DNA from: DATBFG01 sp036558645
Lineage (GTDB): Bacteria; Acidobacteriota; Terriglobia; Terriglobales; Acidobacteriaceae
Assembly (NCBI GenBank): GCA_036558645.1
Contig: DATBFG010000002.1
Coordinates: 1-64,000 of the forward strand
DNA: 64,000 bases
Direction of reading: 5' to 3'
In this document: in pieces, positions 40,987 to 49,669 of the stretch
Numbering within the stretch: the first letter of the stretch is position 1
Layout: each line of letters opens with the position of its first letter
Notes under the pieces: model-generated
The model's database searches: none
The model's input: the letters and a program-made list of their open reading frames with translations, nothing else
What the model was told of the DNA's origin: nothing
Position numbers and translations under genes: made by a program

Positions 40987-42099
40987 CTATGTTGCGCGAA
41001 CCGTTTCTTTTCTGACCGTGAGCTTCTCGACTAAGTCCTCGCGCACGCGGTAGCCGGTGCCGGGCGAATCACGAATGGGGATCGTGCCTTGGGAAGACAC
41101 CTCCACTTCAGGTTCGATGATGTCTTCCTTCCAATAGCGCTTGGATGCAGACACGTCCCCCGGTAACCTGAAATTAGGCAGTGTGGATAGCGCGATGTTG
41201 TGGGCCCGTCCAACTCCCGATTCAAGCATGCCTCCACACCACACAGGCGCGTTCCTTTCCATCGCAACTTGATGGATTTTTAGCGCCTCCGTGAAGCCGC
41301 CTACTCTTCCTACCTTAATATTGATGATGCGGCAGGCGCGTGTATCCAGAGCCACTGCGGCATCCCGAGAATGTCGGATCGATTCATCCAGGCAGAGGGC
41401 GGTGCGGAGTTCGCTCTGCAGGCGTGCGTGGTAGTAGAGGTCATCGTTCCACAGCGGCTGTTCGATCATCAGCAGATTAAATTGGTCGAATTTCCGGAGA
41501 TGTTCGATCTGATCGAGACGATAAGCTGAGTTGGCGTCGCAGCTGAGGAGAATGTTCGGCCATCGCGAGCGGATCGCTTCCAAAATATTGAGGTCCCAGC
41601 CGGGTTTCACTTTCACTTTCACACGGCGATATCCAGCGGCCACTTCTATTTCTACTTTGTCCAGCAGTTGTTGCTGGGAATCTTGTATACCGATGGAGAC
41701 TCCACACACAATCTCAGGAAGCGTTCCACCGAGCAACTTCCACAACGGTACTTGTTTCTGCCTGGCCTCAGCGTCCCACAAGGCATTTTCGACCGCGGCC
41801 TTGGCCATGCGATGCGCGCGCACTCTCGCCATCAAGGCAATGGAGTCTCGGGCGCTGTCTAATGGCTTGCCCAGAATTGCTGGCGCGAGAAAGCTTCTGA
41901 TGGTGGGCCATGCAGTCTCAATCCACTCCGAACTGTAAAAGGGGTCTTCGCCGGCTACGCACTCTCCCCAACCATCCACTCCATCACAATGCGCCGTAAG
42001 CAGAAGAATGCGGCGGCTGTAGACACGTCCAAAACTGGTTTCAAAAAAGTGAACAAGGGGCACCTGCAATTCACGCAAGGTAATTGCTTCAACCTTCAT
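40987..42099 (-). CDS. menC: o-Succinylbenzoate synthase-like enolase-superfamily enzyme
   Basis: 370 residues. It has the enolase superfamily capping domain and a barrel with catalytic Lys residues in RRVKVKVKPG, metal ligands in LSCDANSAYRL (Asp), LMIEQPLWNDD (Glu) and LCLDESIRHS (Asp), and the second Lys in INIKVGRVGG. This arrangement and the N-terminus RELQVPLVHFFETSFG fit MenC type 2 or N-succinylamino acid racemase. MenC dehydrates SHCHC to o-succinylbenzoate in menaquinone synthesis. The adjacent GNAT gene is shared with many N-succinylamino acid racemase loci, so the racemase alternative is real. No other men gene is nearby. Confidence 0.82.
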   Translation of the reverse strand: MKVEAITLRELQVPLVHFFETSFGRVYSRRILLLTAHCDGVDGWGECVAGEDPFYSSEWIETAWPTIRSFLAPAILGKPLDSARDSIALMARVRAHRMAKAAVENALWDAEARQKQVPLWKLLGGTLPEIVCGVSIGIQDSQQQLLDKVEIEVAAGYRRVKVKVKPGWDLNILEAIRSRWPNILLSCDANSAYRLDQIEHLRKFDQFNLLMIEQPLWNDDLYYHARLQSELRTALCLDESIRHSRDAAVALDTRACRIINIKVGRVGGFTEALKIHQVAMERNAPVWCGGMLESGVGRAHNIALSTLPNFRLPGDVSASKRYWKEDIIEPEVEVSSQGTIPIRDSPGTGYRVREDLVEKLTVRKETVRAT

Positions 42100-42215
42100 G
42101 TTAGTTTTCTCGGCGCTGTCCAGGTGGAACGGTTAGATGTAGTTGGCTCACTTCGAGTAGGACAACCTCCGGCTTAAGTTCGGGGGAGAATTGAGAGACC
42201 GCGAACATGCTGTAG

Positions 42216-42959
42216 CTAGTAGTTCCATGCTTCCTCCCAGCGTCCTAGGAGGAACGAACCATTTCCTTGCAGATCACGCTCGTATCCAAGCGCGGCAAGA
42301 CCTTCGTGAAAGGCCTTGAGGAATACTTCGCCGTTGCGAACCTGTACTTCCAAAGCCAGGTTGCGAGTATCGGACGCAGCCTTCCAGTCATAAATTTGTG
42401 CCGGCACCGGGATTCGAACCTCCGGAGAAAAGGGCCTCCGGATCTCTCCTCGCGCCGCTGCCACCACGCGTTTCGAGTTCAACCACCACTCCGCAACCAG
42501 GCGGTCGCTTGGTAGTCCGCCTTGCAGCGGCGAGGACGTAATGCCGTACTGGTTCACGTTGTAGCGTCTCGTGATCGCGCCAAGTTTTTCAAGATTGAGG
42601 TATGAATTTTTGATCTCGAGCGGATCGAATGTCCATTCGATCAACTCAAAACCCCGAGCCAGCGCATCCTCGCGCTGAAAGAACTTGATGCGGCGGCCCA
42701 ATCCGCCATCACGATGATCCTTGCGCACGCCCACCATTTGCGAATGAAGATAGGCGTGCCCATTACGAAGTCCGGGAATAGCGAGCCCGAACCCAACCAA
42801 CTCCGCTCCACTAAACGCGCCCACTACCCGTCCGCCAATTTTTTCTGCAACGACGAACAGGCGTAACGGAACCAGTTCAGCCTCCGCAAAGTTCCAGACA
42901 TCGCGCTGCAATGCGACACACGCATGCATCTCCTCCAGCTTATGACACATGCGGATCAC
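42216..42959 (-). CDS. GNAT-type acetyltransferase-like protein
   Basis: About 247 residues from GTG 42959; ATG 42950 is an alternative. It has a GNAT core: VVGAFSGAELVGFGLAIPG, then the acyl-CoA pyrophosphate loop as MVGVRKDHRDGGLGRRIKF. A second half contains EWTFDPLEIKNSYLNLEKLG, NQYGITSSPLQGGLPSDRLVAEWWL, a pattern seen in COG3375-type predicted acetyltransferases encoded beside MenC/N-succinylamino acid racemase. Together these may act in D-/L-N-acyl amino acid conversion. It lies 14 bp after mazG, in the same direction as menC. Confidence 0.8.
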   Translation of the reverse strand: MIRMCHKLEEMHACVALQRDVWNFAEAELVPLRLFVVAEKIGGRVVGAFSGAELVGFGLAIPGLRNGHAYLHSQMVGVRKDHRDGGLGRRIKFFQREDALARGFELIEWTFDPLEIKNSYLNLEKLGAITRRYNVNQYGITSSPLQGGLPSDRLVAEWWLNSKRVVAAARGEIRRPFSPEVRIPVPAQIYDWKAASDTRNLALEVQVRNGEVFLKAFHEGLAALGYERDLQGNGSFLLGRWEEAWNY

Positions 42960-42973
42960 GACTGGTGATGTAC

Positions 42974-43849
42974 TCAGGCTTCCCTGAGTTCCTGCTGCTT
43001 CGCCAGCTGCCAAAATGACTCCAGTTCTTCCAGGGAAACGTCCGCCACGGCTCGGCCGGATGCGCGTACCTGTTGTTCCACCCATTCGAAGCGGCGACGG
43101 AATTTGCGGTTCGTCTTCCGCAATGCCGATTCCGAATCCACCTCCAGATAGCGCGCGATATTCACCAGCACAAAAAAGAGGTCGCCGACCTCACCCTCCA
43201 AACGCTCTCTTAGTTCGTCCGGTATTTTCTGCCCGCGTGCGCCTGCCACGGCCCTTATCTGCGGTTGTGGCCCGGGTTCGGGAAAATCTTTCAGATGCTC
43301 GCGCAACTCGTCCATCTCTTCGTGCAGCTTGTCAAACAAGCCTTCGATATTCGGCCAATCAAATCCTACCCGTGAAGCACGCGTGCTCAACTTGTGTGAC
43401 TCGATCAACGCCGGCGCCTTACTCGAGACTCCGGACAGCACCGACTCCTCGTCTTCACCCGATTTCTTTTGCTTTTCTCGCCGCTTGAGCGCTTCCCAGT
43501 TCTTTAGGACTTCCGAAGAGGTCTCAGCCTTAGTATCTCCGAAGACATGCGGGTGACGATCGACGAGCTTATTGGACAGTCGATCGAGAACATCATCCAC
43601 CGAAAACGAGCCCTGCTCTTTGGCCATCTGAGAATAGAACAAGACCTGCAGGAGCAAATCCCCCAGTTCGCCGGGAAGCTCGTTCCAGTCGCGATTATCT
43701 ATCGCTTCGATAACCTCGTAAGTTTCTTCCAGGGTATATGGCTTGATCGAATCGAAGGTTTGTTCGCGATCCCAAGGACACCCACCCGGCCCCCGTAGGC
43801 GGGCCATGATGGAAACCGCGCGTTCAAAGCGCTCTCCCGTAGTGGACAT
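42974..43849 (-). CDS. mazG: Nucleoside triphosphate pyrophosphohydrolase MazG
   Basis: About 291 residues from ATG 43849 (MSTTGERFERAVSIM). Two MazG-type helical domains: the N-terminal one has GPGGCPWDREQTFDSIKPYTLEETYEVIEAID with LPGELGDLLLQVLFYSQMA (ExxED-type metal motif), the C-terminal one has RLEGEVGDLFFVLVNIARYLEVD. A linker contains KSGEDEESVLSGVSS. The enzyme removes non-canonical or excess NTPs, releasing pyrophosphate. It is the first gene of a minus-strand run with the GNAT protein and menC. Confidence 0.93.
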   Translation of the reverse strand: MSTTGERFERAVSIMARLRGPGGCPWDREQTFDSIKPYTLEETYEVIEAIDNRDWNELPGELGDLLLQVLFYSQMAKEQGSFSVDDVLDRLSNKLVDRHPHVFGDTKAETSSEVLKNWEALKRREKQKKSGEDEESVLSGVSSKAPALIESHKLSTRASRVGFDWPNIEGLFDKLHEEMDELREHLKDFPEPGPQPQIRAVAGARGQKIPDELRERLEGEVGDLFFVLVNIARYLEVDSESALRKTNRKFRRRFEWVEQQVRASGRAVADVSLEELESFWQLAKQQELREA

Positions 43850-44148
43850 CCGTTTATCAATGTAAATGCGAAAGTTAGACCGAGCAAGACCAGCCTTACC
43901 TATCCCTGACCTGCTTGCTCCATTCGCCCTCCAGTTGCAAACACCCACCTATCGTTCGTACCCGCACAGCAGGTAACCAACGAGTAGGCACTGCACCGCC
44001 CACCAACAACTTACCGGGGAAGGCCCGCGAGCCTTGGTCCCCCAATCGGGTGTTGGACGAACGTCATCTTTCGTCGAGCCGCGACGGGCGGCGAAACTGA
44101 TCTTGCCCGCCAGAACCAGTGCCACAGGTGTCTCTGGCTGCCGCTATT
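43850..44148. other. Divergent intergenic region between mazG and glpD
   Basis: About 300 bp with no convincing gene. It should contain the promoters for mazG and glpD. I see no clear operator, repeat or RNA structure in it. Confidence 0.5.
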
Positions 44149-45789
44149 ATGAAACTCCCCGGCCTAATCCGGCGACCGCTGGAAGGTGAGCGTTTCCACG
44201 TCATTGTTGTGGGTGGGGGAATCAGCGGTGTAGCCATAGCTCGGCAATGCGCCCGCGCTGGCCGCCGCACTCTTCTCGTTGAACAGAATGACTTCGCATC
44301 GGGAACCACCAGCAAGTCCACGCGATTGCTTCGGGGCGGACTGCAATTCGTCGAGCAGGGCGAAATCGGCCTACTAAGGGAATCCCTTCGCGAACAGCAA
44401 CGACTACTACGTGAGCATCCTCACCTCATCCACCCGTCCCGGATCGTTTTGGCAGTGCCCGAAAACAGCGGGTTGAACAGGATGCGCGTTCGAGCTGGAC
44501 TCTGGCTCTACCGTCGAATGGCCACCGCGAAATCAGATCTCAATAAAGTCAACATCAACCGCTTCAAGCTTGAGCGCCAATTGGACAAAGGGGCTCACTG
44601 GTCGCTCTTCGACTTTGAGGACGCGCAGTGCGAATTTCCGGAGCGAATCGTAGCAGAGTGGCTGGCAGATGCAGTTGAAGCCGGTGCCATGGCGCGAAAC
44701 CACACCGAGGTGCTGGCCGTAAACGTGTTCCACGGCAAGGCTAAGGGGTTGTTGATGCGAGACCTCCTCACCGGCAAGGAAGATCCTGTAGAGGCCAATT
44801 GGATCATTAATGCAACCGGCCCTTGGGTCGATCGACTGTGCCAACGTTCGCGAATACCACGGAAACAGCCGCTCCTGCGTGGGGTTCGCGGAACCCACAT
44901 TGTCTTGCCCCGTTTTCCCGGCTCGCCCGATGAGGTGGTTTGTACCCACATCGGTGACATGCCGCTGTACGTCGCACCATGGAACGATCAAGTCCTCGTC
45001 GGCGCGACGGCCGCCCAGGACAACAATGATCCCGGCAGCGCCGAGCCCTCCAAGGACGAGATTGAGTATCTGTTTAAGGCATTCACTCGCGTTTTTCCCA
45101 AAACAAAGTACACGACGCACGACATTCGCTACACATATACAGGCATCCGCCCACAACCGTATACGGGAAAGAATCATGTCGTGAAGCAAAGTGAAAAGTG
45201 CTTCATTCACGATCACCGTAGCGATGGCGCAGCCCAGATGCTATCCATAATTGGGGGTAACCTGACGTCAGCTCCCGAGCTTGGCCGCCAATGCTTGCGG
45301 ATGATCGGGCACGGCGGAAGGCGCGCAACGCTTTTTGCGGCTCTTCCGCAAAGCACCTTCGATCCCATGCTCGATCAATGGGTGCTCGACCTTGCGGATG
45401 TTGGAGGTATCAGCGAAGCATCCGCGCGGGGGATCGCGGAGTGGTTTGGAAAAAGAGCTCCTGCGATTACGCAACTGGCGACCACCAGCGTGCAGATGCG
45501 GGCGCAGCTCTGTCCACATTCTCCACACATCGTGGCCGAGGCTATATTTGCGCTAACCCAAGAGAGTGCCGTGACCCTGGCTGACGTCCTACTGCGGCGA
45601 GTCCCTGTCGCACTGGGCCGATGTTGGAGTGAAAGCTGTAGTCGCGACGCTGCCATGCGGATTGCGGCGGTGGTGGGATGGAATGAATATGAGACCGCCG
45701 CCGAACTTGAAGCATTCGAAAACGAACGCAGCCGTTTCCTACGTAAGCCGAACCGCCATCGCGCATTCCTGGATTCGGCCGCCGACTAG
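44149..45789 (+). CDS. glpD: FAD-dependent glycerol-3-phosphate dehydrogenase
   Basis: About 546 residues from ATG 44149; a GTG at 44119 is possible. N-terminal FAD motif IVVGGGISGVAIARQCARAG, then FASGTTSKSTRLLRGGLQFVEQGE, NATGPWVDRLCQRS, LLRGVRGTHIVLP, DMPLYVAPWNDQVLVGAT and the late YTYTGIRPQP. The C-terminal GlpD domain is helical. The enzyme oxidises glycerol 3-phosphate to dihydroxyacetone phosphate and passes electrons to quinone at the membrane. It is convergent with a glycerophosphodiesterase gene whose product supplies glycerol 3-phosphate; the two stop codons share bases. Confidence 0.92.
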   Translation: MKLPGLIRRPLEGERFHVIVVGGGISGVAIARQCARAGRRTLLVEQNDFASGTTSKSTRLLRGGLQFVEQGEIGLLRESLREQQRLLREHPHLIHPSRIVLAVPENSGLNRMRVRAGLWLYRRMATAKSDLNKVNINRFKLERQLDKGAHWSLFDFEDAQCEFPERIVAEWLADAVEAGAMARNHTEVLAVNVFHGKAKGLLMRDLLTGKEDPVEANWIINATGPWVDRLCQRSRIPRKQPLLRGVRGTHIVLPRFPGSPDEVVCTHIGDMPLYVAPWNDQVLVGATAAQDNNDPGSAEPSKDEIEYLFKAFTRVFPKTKYTTHDIRYTYTGIRPQPYTGKNHVVKQSEKCFIHDHRSDGAAQMLSIIGGNLTSAPELGRQCLRMIGHGGRRATLFAALPQSTFDPMLDQWVLDLADVGGISEASARGIAEWFGKRAPAITQLATTSVQMRAQLCPHSPHIVAEAIFALTQESAVTLADVLLRRVPVALGRCWSESCSRDAAMRIAAVVGWNEYETAAELEAFENERSRFLRKPNRHRAFLDSAAD

Positions 45790-46502
45790 GTCATTCCAGA
45801 TATCGAGCGGACTGTGGTTTTCGGCGAAGAACGTGTACGAGCCTTTCCCGCCCCGGGCCGCAAGGTGCTCACCAGCAGCTTTGGATGATCGGAAATGATG
45901 GCATCCACACCTATATCACTCACGCGGCGTATGCTGCGCGCATCGTTGACCGTCCACACGATGGCCTTCCGGCCAGCGTTCCGAATCTCCTCGATCAGCT
46001 TCAGGTTGACCAGCGATTGTTCGACAATTACGTAGTCGACCGGTAGACTCCGCCACTTCGCAAGCTGACTCTTCTTGTCACAGATTATTCCCAGCGGAAT
46101 GGTCGTCCGCCGCGCGGCAATTTCCATGATCACATCGGGCAGAAAGGATGAAACCACATAATCCCGCCCGGGTGGATACTCGCGCAAAGCGCGCAACAGT
46201 TTTTGCTCCAATCCAGTGACCTTCAGCTCGATATCGAGAAAAACTCGCTGTCCGTAACGAAGCAGGACTGCCGCAAGGTCTGGTAGCTCGCGTAGTTGAT
46301 CGCGCGTTGCATTCGCTACTGAGACTTTGCCCACGCGGGTGTCGTGCGTGATGACCGCCCGTCCACTCCCGCTCAGGCGCACGTCAAATTCAAAACCATC
46401 GCAGCCATGCTCAAGAGCAAGGTCAAAAGCAGCAAAGCTATTTTCAGGGGCGAGCTTGGGTTCTCTAAGTCCACGGTGGCCGAGGAGCAGGGGCGTTGCC
46501 AT
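45786..46502 (-). CDS. Glycerophosphodiester phosphodiesterase
   Basis: 238 residues with the GDPD/UgpQ fold: LLLGHRGLREPKLAPENSFAAF, then EFDVRLSGSGRAVITHD (metal and catalytic residues), VFLDIELKV, VSSFLPDVI, and WTVNDARSIRRVSDIGVDAIISDHP at the end of the barrel. It has no signal peptide and is likely cytoplasmic. It hydrolyses glycerophosphodiesters to glycerol 3-phosphate plus alcohol. Its stop overlaps that of glpD head to head (CTAG), a functional pair for glycerolipid turnover. Confidence 0.92.
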   Translation of the reverse strand: MATPLLLGHRGLREPKLAPENSFAAFDLALEHGCDGFEFDVRLSGSGRAVITHDTRVGKVSVANATRDQLRELPDLAAVLLRYGQRVFLDIELKVTGLEQKLLRALREYPPGRDYVVSSFLPDVIMEIAARRTTIPLGIICDKKSQLAKWRSLPVDYVIVEQSLVNLKLIEEIRNAGRKAIVWTVNDARSIRRVSDIGVDAIISDHPKLLVSTLRPGAGKARTRSSPKTTVRSISGMT

Positions 46503-46566
46503 CGAGCGCTCATTCTATGGGAACGACCTTGACAACAATGTGAATAAGAAAAAAATTCCTTGACTC

Positions 46567-46875
46567 TCAGTCAAGGTCGAAATCCCGAATGGGCTTTCCT
46601 GTTTCGGGACTCTCCTTGGCCTTCCGCACTGCCTCCTGAAACTTTTTCTCCAATAAGTCGGAGGCGTGCTTCTGATTTTCGACCGATTGACGAAAAATGG
46701 ATTCTCGGCGGCTATCCTGTTCCTTCATCGCTTTGGCCGCTTCCTCGATGTCGTTGAACATTTTTGGCTTAAGGGGAGCCGTATGGGAGATAACGGCTTT
46801 AGTGCCCGGGTCCACCTTGAGCACGGCGCTGCAGCATGGGCAGGTAAGGTCGAAAGGTGCCGCGCTCTTTGGCAT
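46567..46875 (-). CDS. Small hypothetical protein with CxxC pair and coiled coil
   Basis: 102 residues. The N-terminus has DLTCPCCSAVLKVDPGTKAV, which resembles half a zinc ribbon with one CPCC cluster. A helical, charged middle (IEEAAKAMKEQDSRRESIF) and the LLEKKFQEAVRKAKE coiled coil follow. It ends in DFDLD. No second Cys pair is present, so a zinc site would need dimerisation. The family is unknown to me by function. It lies 65 bp from the glycerophosphodiesterase gene on the same strand. Confidence 0.65.
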   Translation of the reverse strand: MPKSAAPFDLTCPCCSAVLKVDPGTKAVISHTAPLKPKMFNDIEEAAKAMKEQDSRRESIFRQSVENQKHASDLLEKKFQEAVRKAKESPETGKPIRDFDLD

Positions 46876-46894
46876 CCCAGAATCATACCGTAAT

Positions 46895-47224
46895 TCAGTA
46901 GCGGGGCTGAAGTTTGATCGGGAGGATGTTGAATAGATAAAGCATTTCCCAGGCTAATAGCAGAACTGACGCTACAACCACAGTAATAGCGAGAAGTTCT
47001 CCAAAGCTGAGACGATTTCGATCGGTATCAAAGCGCCTGGCCACGAGGCCGAGGATGTTCAGTGTGGCGAACCCGAAGACCAGAGCCCAGAGAATATTGT
47101 AAACATTGGTCTTCTTCTCTCCGTACTGTAGGAACAACAAAAGTATCCCATGCGCGCGGTACAAGCCACTTGGGCCTGTGAGGAACGATTTTGCACGTAC
47201 GACCGCTGCAGGCGAAAGTGCCAT
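46895..47224 (-). CDS. Small two-helix membrane protein of unknown function
   Basis: 109 residues with hydrophobic helices at about 48-68 (LWALVFGFATLNILGLVA) and 78-98 (LAITVVVASVLLLAWEMLYLF), joined by a charged loop (RRFDTDRNRLSF). The first 40 residues have no strong signal peptide. No family is recognised. It is 20 bp from the small CxxC protein gene and probably co-transcribed with it. Confidence 0.62.
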   Translation of the reverse strand: MALSPAAVVRAKSFLTGPSGLYRAHGILLLFLQYGEKKTNVYNILWALVFGFATLNILGLVARRFDTDRNRLSFGELLAITVVVASVLLLAWEMLYLFNILPIKLQPRY

Positions 47225-47346
47225 GTGTGCGCACCTGCCTGGTAGCGGCAGGATCAGGGTTTAGATATTACCTTCTTCGGCAACGGAAGTCAGCCAAGGC
47301 AAGCCAGGATTGCGATTGTTGCTAATTCGGGAGACCTGCCGGAGAG

Positions 47347-48036
47347 CTACAAACGTCCATCGGGCGGCATAATGAGAAGCTCTTCGATCGTGCTATCGAT
47401 AGGCTGAAGGAGAGTGTTCACCACCGCCCGTGCAACGGTTTCCGGCGACATCATCTTGGCCCTGGGGGCATTTGGCCAGATCGTCTGCCAAATTTCGGTA
47501 GCGGTGGCCCCGGGCAGCAGAGCAATGACGCGAATACGCCGATTCCTGAGTTCTTCCCTGAGTGTGTTGGTGAAACCTAGCGCGCCGTGTTTCGACGCGC
47601 TGTAAGCGGCTGATCCCGGAAAGACGTTTCTGGCCGCGATCGAAAGATTATTCACAATGGCGCCTCCCCGCCGAAAAAGGGGCAGAGCGAAATGCGTCAC
47701 CAGGAACATGCCAGTCAGATTGGTACCGATCACATCAGTCCATACGCCGGGCGACAACTTATCCACCGGTGCCTCCGGGTGACCGATTCCCGCGTTGTTG
47801 ATCAGGATATCGATATGGTGGAATTTTCCTTCGATGGATACAGCCAATTCCTGGACGGCGACCTGGTCGCGTACGTCGCATATTGCTGAGAATACCTCTA
47901 TACGATTGCTCGAAAGCTCTTTGGACAACTTCTTCAACGCAGTCGCGTTGCGCCCGGTTAGGACGAGGCCACATCCCTGTTCCGCCAGCATGCGTGCCAG
48001 GGCGCTGCCAATGCCTCCAGTCGCGCCCGTGATCAC
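47347..48036 (-). CDS. Short-chain dehydrogenase/reductase, candidate sepiapterin reductase
   Basis: 229 residues from a GTG at 48036. The frame continues upstream as LKGKTAVITG, so a CTG at 48075 or another start may be real, because the first beta-strand is otherwise cut. SDR motifs: TGATGGIGSALARML (cofactor loop), NNAGIGHPE, the active-site S in NNLSIAARN, YSASKHG (catalytic Tyr-Lys), and a C-terminus NTLLQPIDSTIEELLIMPPDGRL. That last segment is like the ends of bacterial sepiapterin reductase and YdfG-type SDRs. It is encoded downstream of folE and two pyruvoyl-tetrahydropterin synthase genes, so reduction of a pterin side chain is a plausible role (inference). A generic SDR is also possible. 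Confidence 0.8.
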   Translation of the reverse strand: MITGATGGIGSALARMLAEQGCGLVLTGRNATALKKLSKELSSNRIEVFSAICDVRDQVAVQELAVSIEGKFHHIDILINNAGIGHPEAPVDKLSPGVWTDVIGTNLTGMFLVTHFALPLFRRGGAIVNNLSIAARNVFPGSAAYSASKHGALGFTNTLREELRNRRIRVIALLPGATATEIWQTIWPNAPRAKMMSPETVARAVVNTLLQPIDSTIEELLIMPPDGRL

Positions 48037-48192
48037 GGCCGTTTTCCCTTTTAGCGGATTGGGGGTTGATTTCAGTCTTCTGTCCTCAGTCGCTAGTAGT
48101 CATCCGCAGCATGAACTCAGCGTTCGGCGCCCCCTCATCCGAGCCTTCGTGGGGTGATAGTTGCTTTTGTGCTGACGACCAACGACTGGATC

Positions 48193-48792
48193 TCAATTTC
48201 CGTTTGGCCGGGTACGGATCAGCGACAGGAATTCAGTACGAGTCTCCTGCTCGTTGCGGAAGCAGCCAAGCATCGACGATGTGACGGCAGCGGAATGTTG
48301 CTTCTCCACGCCTCTCATCATCATGCATAGATGGCGCGCCTCGATCACTACGCCAACGCCCTGTGGCTCGATAGCCCTTTGGATCGTTTCTGCAATCTGT
48401 GTGGTAAGGCGCTCCTGAATCTGCAGACGCCGTGAAAAGATTTCGATCAGGCGCGGAATTTTGCTCAATCCGATCACCTTCCCATTCGGGATATAGGCGA
48501 CATGCACCTTTCCGAAAAACGGAAGCATGTGGTGCTCGCAAAGGCTGAACATCTCGACATCTTTCACAATCACCATTTCGTCATAGCTGACGGTGAATAG
48601 TGCCTTCTTCAACATGGCTTCCGGATCTTCGTTGTACCCGCGGGTCAAAAACTGTAGCGCTTTTCGCATGCGCTCTGGAGTTTTCGACAAGCCCTCGCGC
48701 GTGGGGTCCTCCCCCAGGCGCACGATAAACTCGCGCAGCAACTCTTCAAAAGTCGCTCCAGTCAGAGTTGTCGGTTCGACGGTTGGTTTCAT
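48193..48792 (-). CDS. folE: GTP cyclohydrolase I
   Basis: 199 residues. Type IA FolE: GEDPTREGLSKTPERMRKA, zinc Cys in FSLCEHHMLPFFGKVHVAYIPNGKVIGLSK, RLQIQERLTTQIAE, GVGVVIEARHLCMMMRGV with zinc Cys, and the C-terminal SSMLGCFRNEQETRTEFLSLI. It converts GTP to 7,8-dihydroneopterin triphosphate, the first step of folate, queuosine precursor or biopterin synthesis. Starting 24 bp after the second pyruvoyl-tetrahydropterin synthase gene, it probably belongs to the same operon. The neighbour set favours biopterin or a related pterin. Confidence 0.95.
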   Translation of the reverse strand: MKPTVEPTTLTGATFEELLREFIVRLGEDPTREGLSKTPERMRKALQFLTRGYNEDPEAMLKKALFTVSYDEMVIVKDVEMFSLCEHHMLPFFGKVHVAYIPNGKVIGLSKIPRLIEIFSRRLQIQERLTTQIAETIQRAIEPQGVGVVIEARHLCMMMRGVEKQHSAAVTSSMLGCFRNEQETRTEFLSLIRTRPNGN

Positions 48793-48816
48793 GTCTTTTA
48801 TTCCTGAAACGAAAAC

Positions 48817-49239
48817 TCAGCAACGCGTCTCAGCGTCGCCGGCATATTCAAAGCTGTTCATCATGGTCTCTTCGAGTCGCACCTTTTCCAGATGAGCTTT
48901 GGTAATTCCCTGCTGCAAAATTTTGTAGATCACGGTACTCAAATTTTCGGTGGTCGGAACACATTTGAGAAATTCCGGCAGCACGTTTAGATTGTTCGCA
49001 TCGAATCGCTCCACGATCTCGCTGTGTACAAAGTCGTCCAAATCCACCAAGTTACAAACCATGCCGGTTTGCTGATCGACCTGGCCGCTTACCGTGACCT
49101 CGAGCACATAATTGTGCCCATGACCATATGGATTGTTACATTTGCCATAGGTTACAAGGTTTTCTTGAGCTGACAGCTCATCGCTATGGAGCCGATGAGA
49201 CGCGCTGAACATGTAGCGCCGCGTAAGGTAGGCTTTCAT
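48817..49239 (-). CDS. 6-pyruvoyl-tetrahydropterin synthase paralogue with altered active site
   Basis: 140 residues. Zinc ligands are His15 (FSASHRLH), His40 and His42 (KCNNPYGHGHNY), and Cys34 matches the catalytic Cys of animal PTPS. At the catalytic Asp-His pair it reads ERFDANNLN, with Asp80 kept but the His replaced by Ala81. The end of the gene, VRLEETMMNSFEY, keeps the late Glu. The chain is close in length to the animal enzyme. It overlaps the next paralogue by ATGA. The lost His should impair the normal reaction, so it may have another substrate or a helper role (inference). Confidence 0.88.
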   Translation of the reverse strand: MKAYLTRRYMFSASHRLHSDELSAQENLVTYGKCNNPYGHGHNYVLEVTVSGQVDQQTGMVCNLVDLDDFVHSEIVERFDANNLNVLPEFLKCVPTTENLSTVIYKILQQGITKAHLEKVRLEETMMNSFEYAGDAETRC

Positions 49240-49646
49240 TCCTCTCCGTAGAAATCGACAAAAAGATCGGGGGTCTCATAAACCCGCACACGATGCAACC
49301 GCGCAGTCTTTAGCTTCGGTATGAGACGCTGCCAGATGGAGATCGCCAGGTTCTCCGTTGTGGGGATCCGCTCCGCGAACTCCGGCACTTCCTTGTTCAG
49401 GAAGCGATGATCCATCACATCGAGGACTTCGCGATTAAGAATTTCTTTCAACTGCTTCAGATCAACCACGAACCCCGAACGTGGATCGACTTCACCCTTC
49501 ACCGTCACTTCGAGCGTGTAGTTGTGCCCGTGTCCGTTCGGGTTATTGCACTTGCCGAAGATGCGCTGATTCTCCTCCGGTGAGAGTTTCGGATTGTGAT
49601 AATAGTGCGAAGCGGAGAACTCAGCTTTTCGCGTCAAATAAAGCAT
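49236..49646 (-). CDS. 6-pyruvoyl-tetrahydropterin synthase (animal-type)
   Basis: 136 residues. Zinc ligands are His14 in FSASHYYHNP and His39/His41 in GKCNNPNGHGHNYTLEV. The catalytic Cys33 and the Asp79-His80 pair in LDVMDHRFLN are intact, as is the late Glu in VRVYETPDLFV. The CNNPNGHGHNY motif is the one found in vertebrate PTPS, whereas bacterial QueD usually has CxxxHGH without it. PTPS turns dihydroneopterin triphosphate into 6-pyruvoyl-tetrahydropterin. With folE and an SDR downstream it forms a complete set for tetrahydrobiopterin. A 6-carboxy-tetrahydropterin (QueD) role cannot be excluded. Confidence 0.9.
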   Translation of the reverse strand: MLYLTRKAEFSASHYYHNPKLSPEENQRIFGKCNNPNGHGHNYTLEVTVKGEVDPRSGFVVDLKQLKEILNREVLDVMDHRFLNKEVPEFAERIPTTENLAISIWQRLIPKLKTARLHRVRVYETPDLFVDFYGEE

Positions 49647-49669
49647 TCATGCCTCAAAATGTTTGGTTT

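Noticed and set aside
44533..45216. Minus-strand open frame of 227 codons
   Set aside because: Antisense to glpD, whose FAD and substrate motifs are intact.
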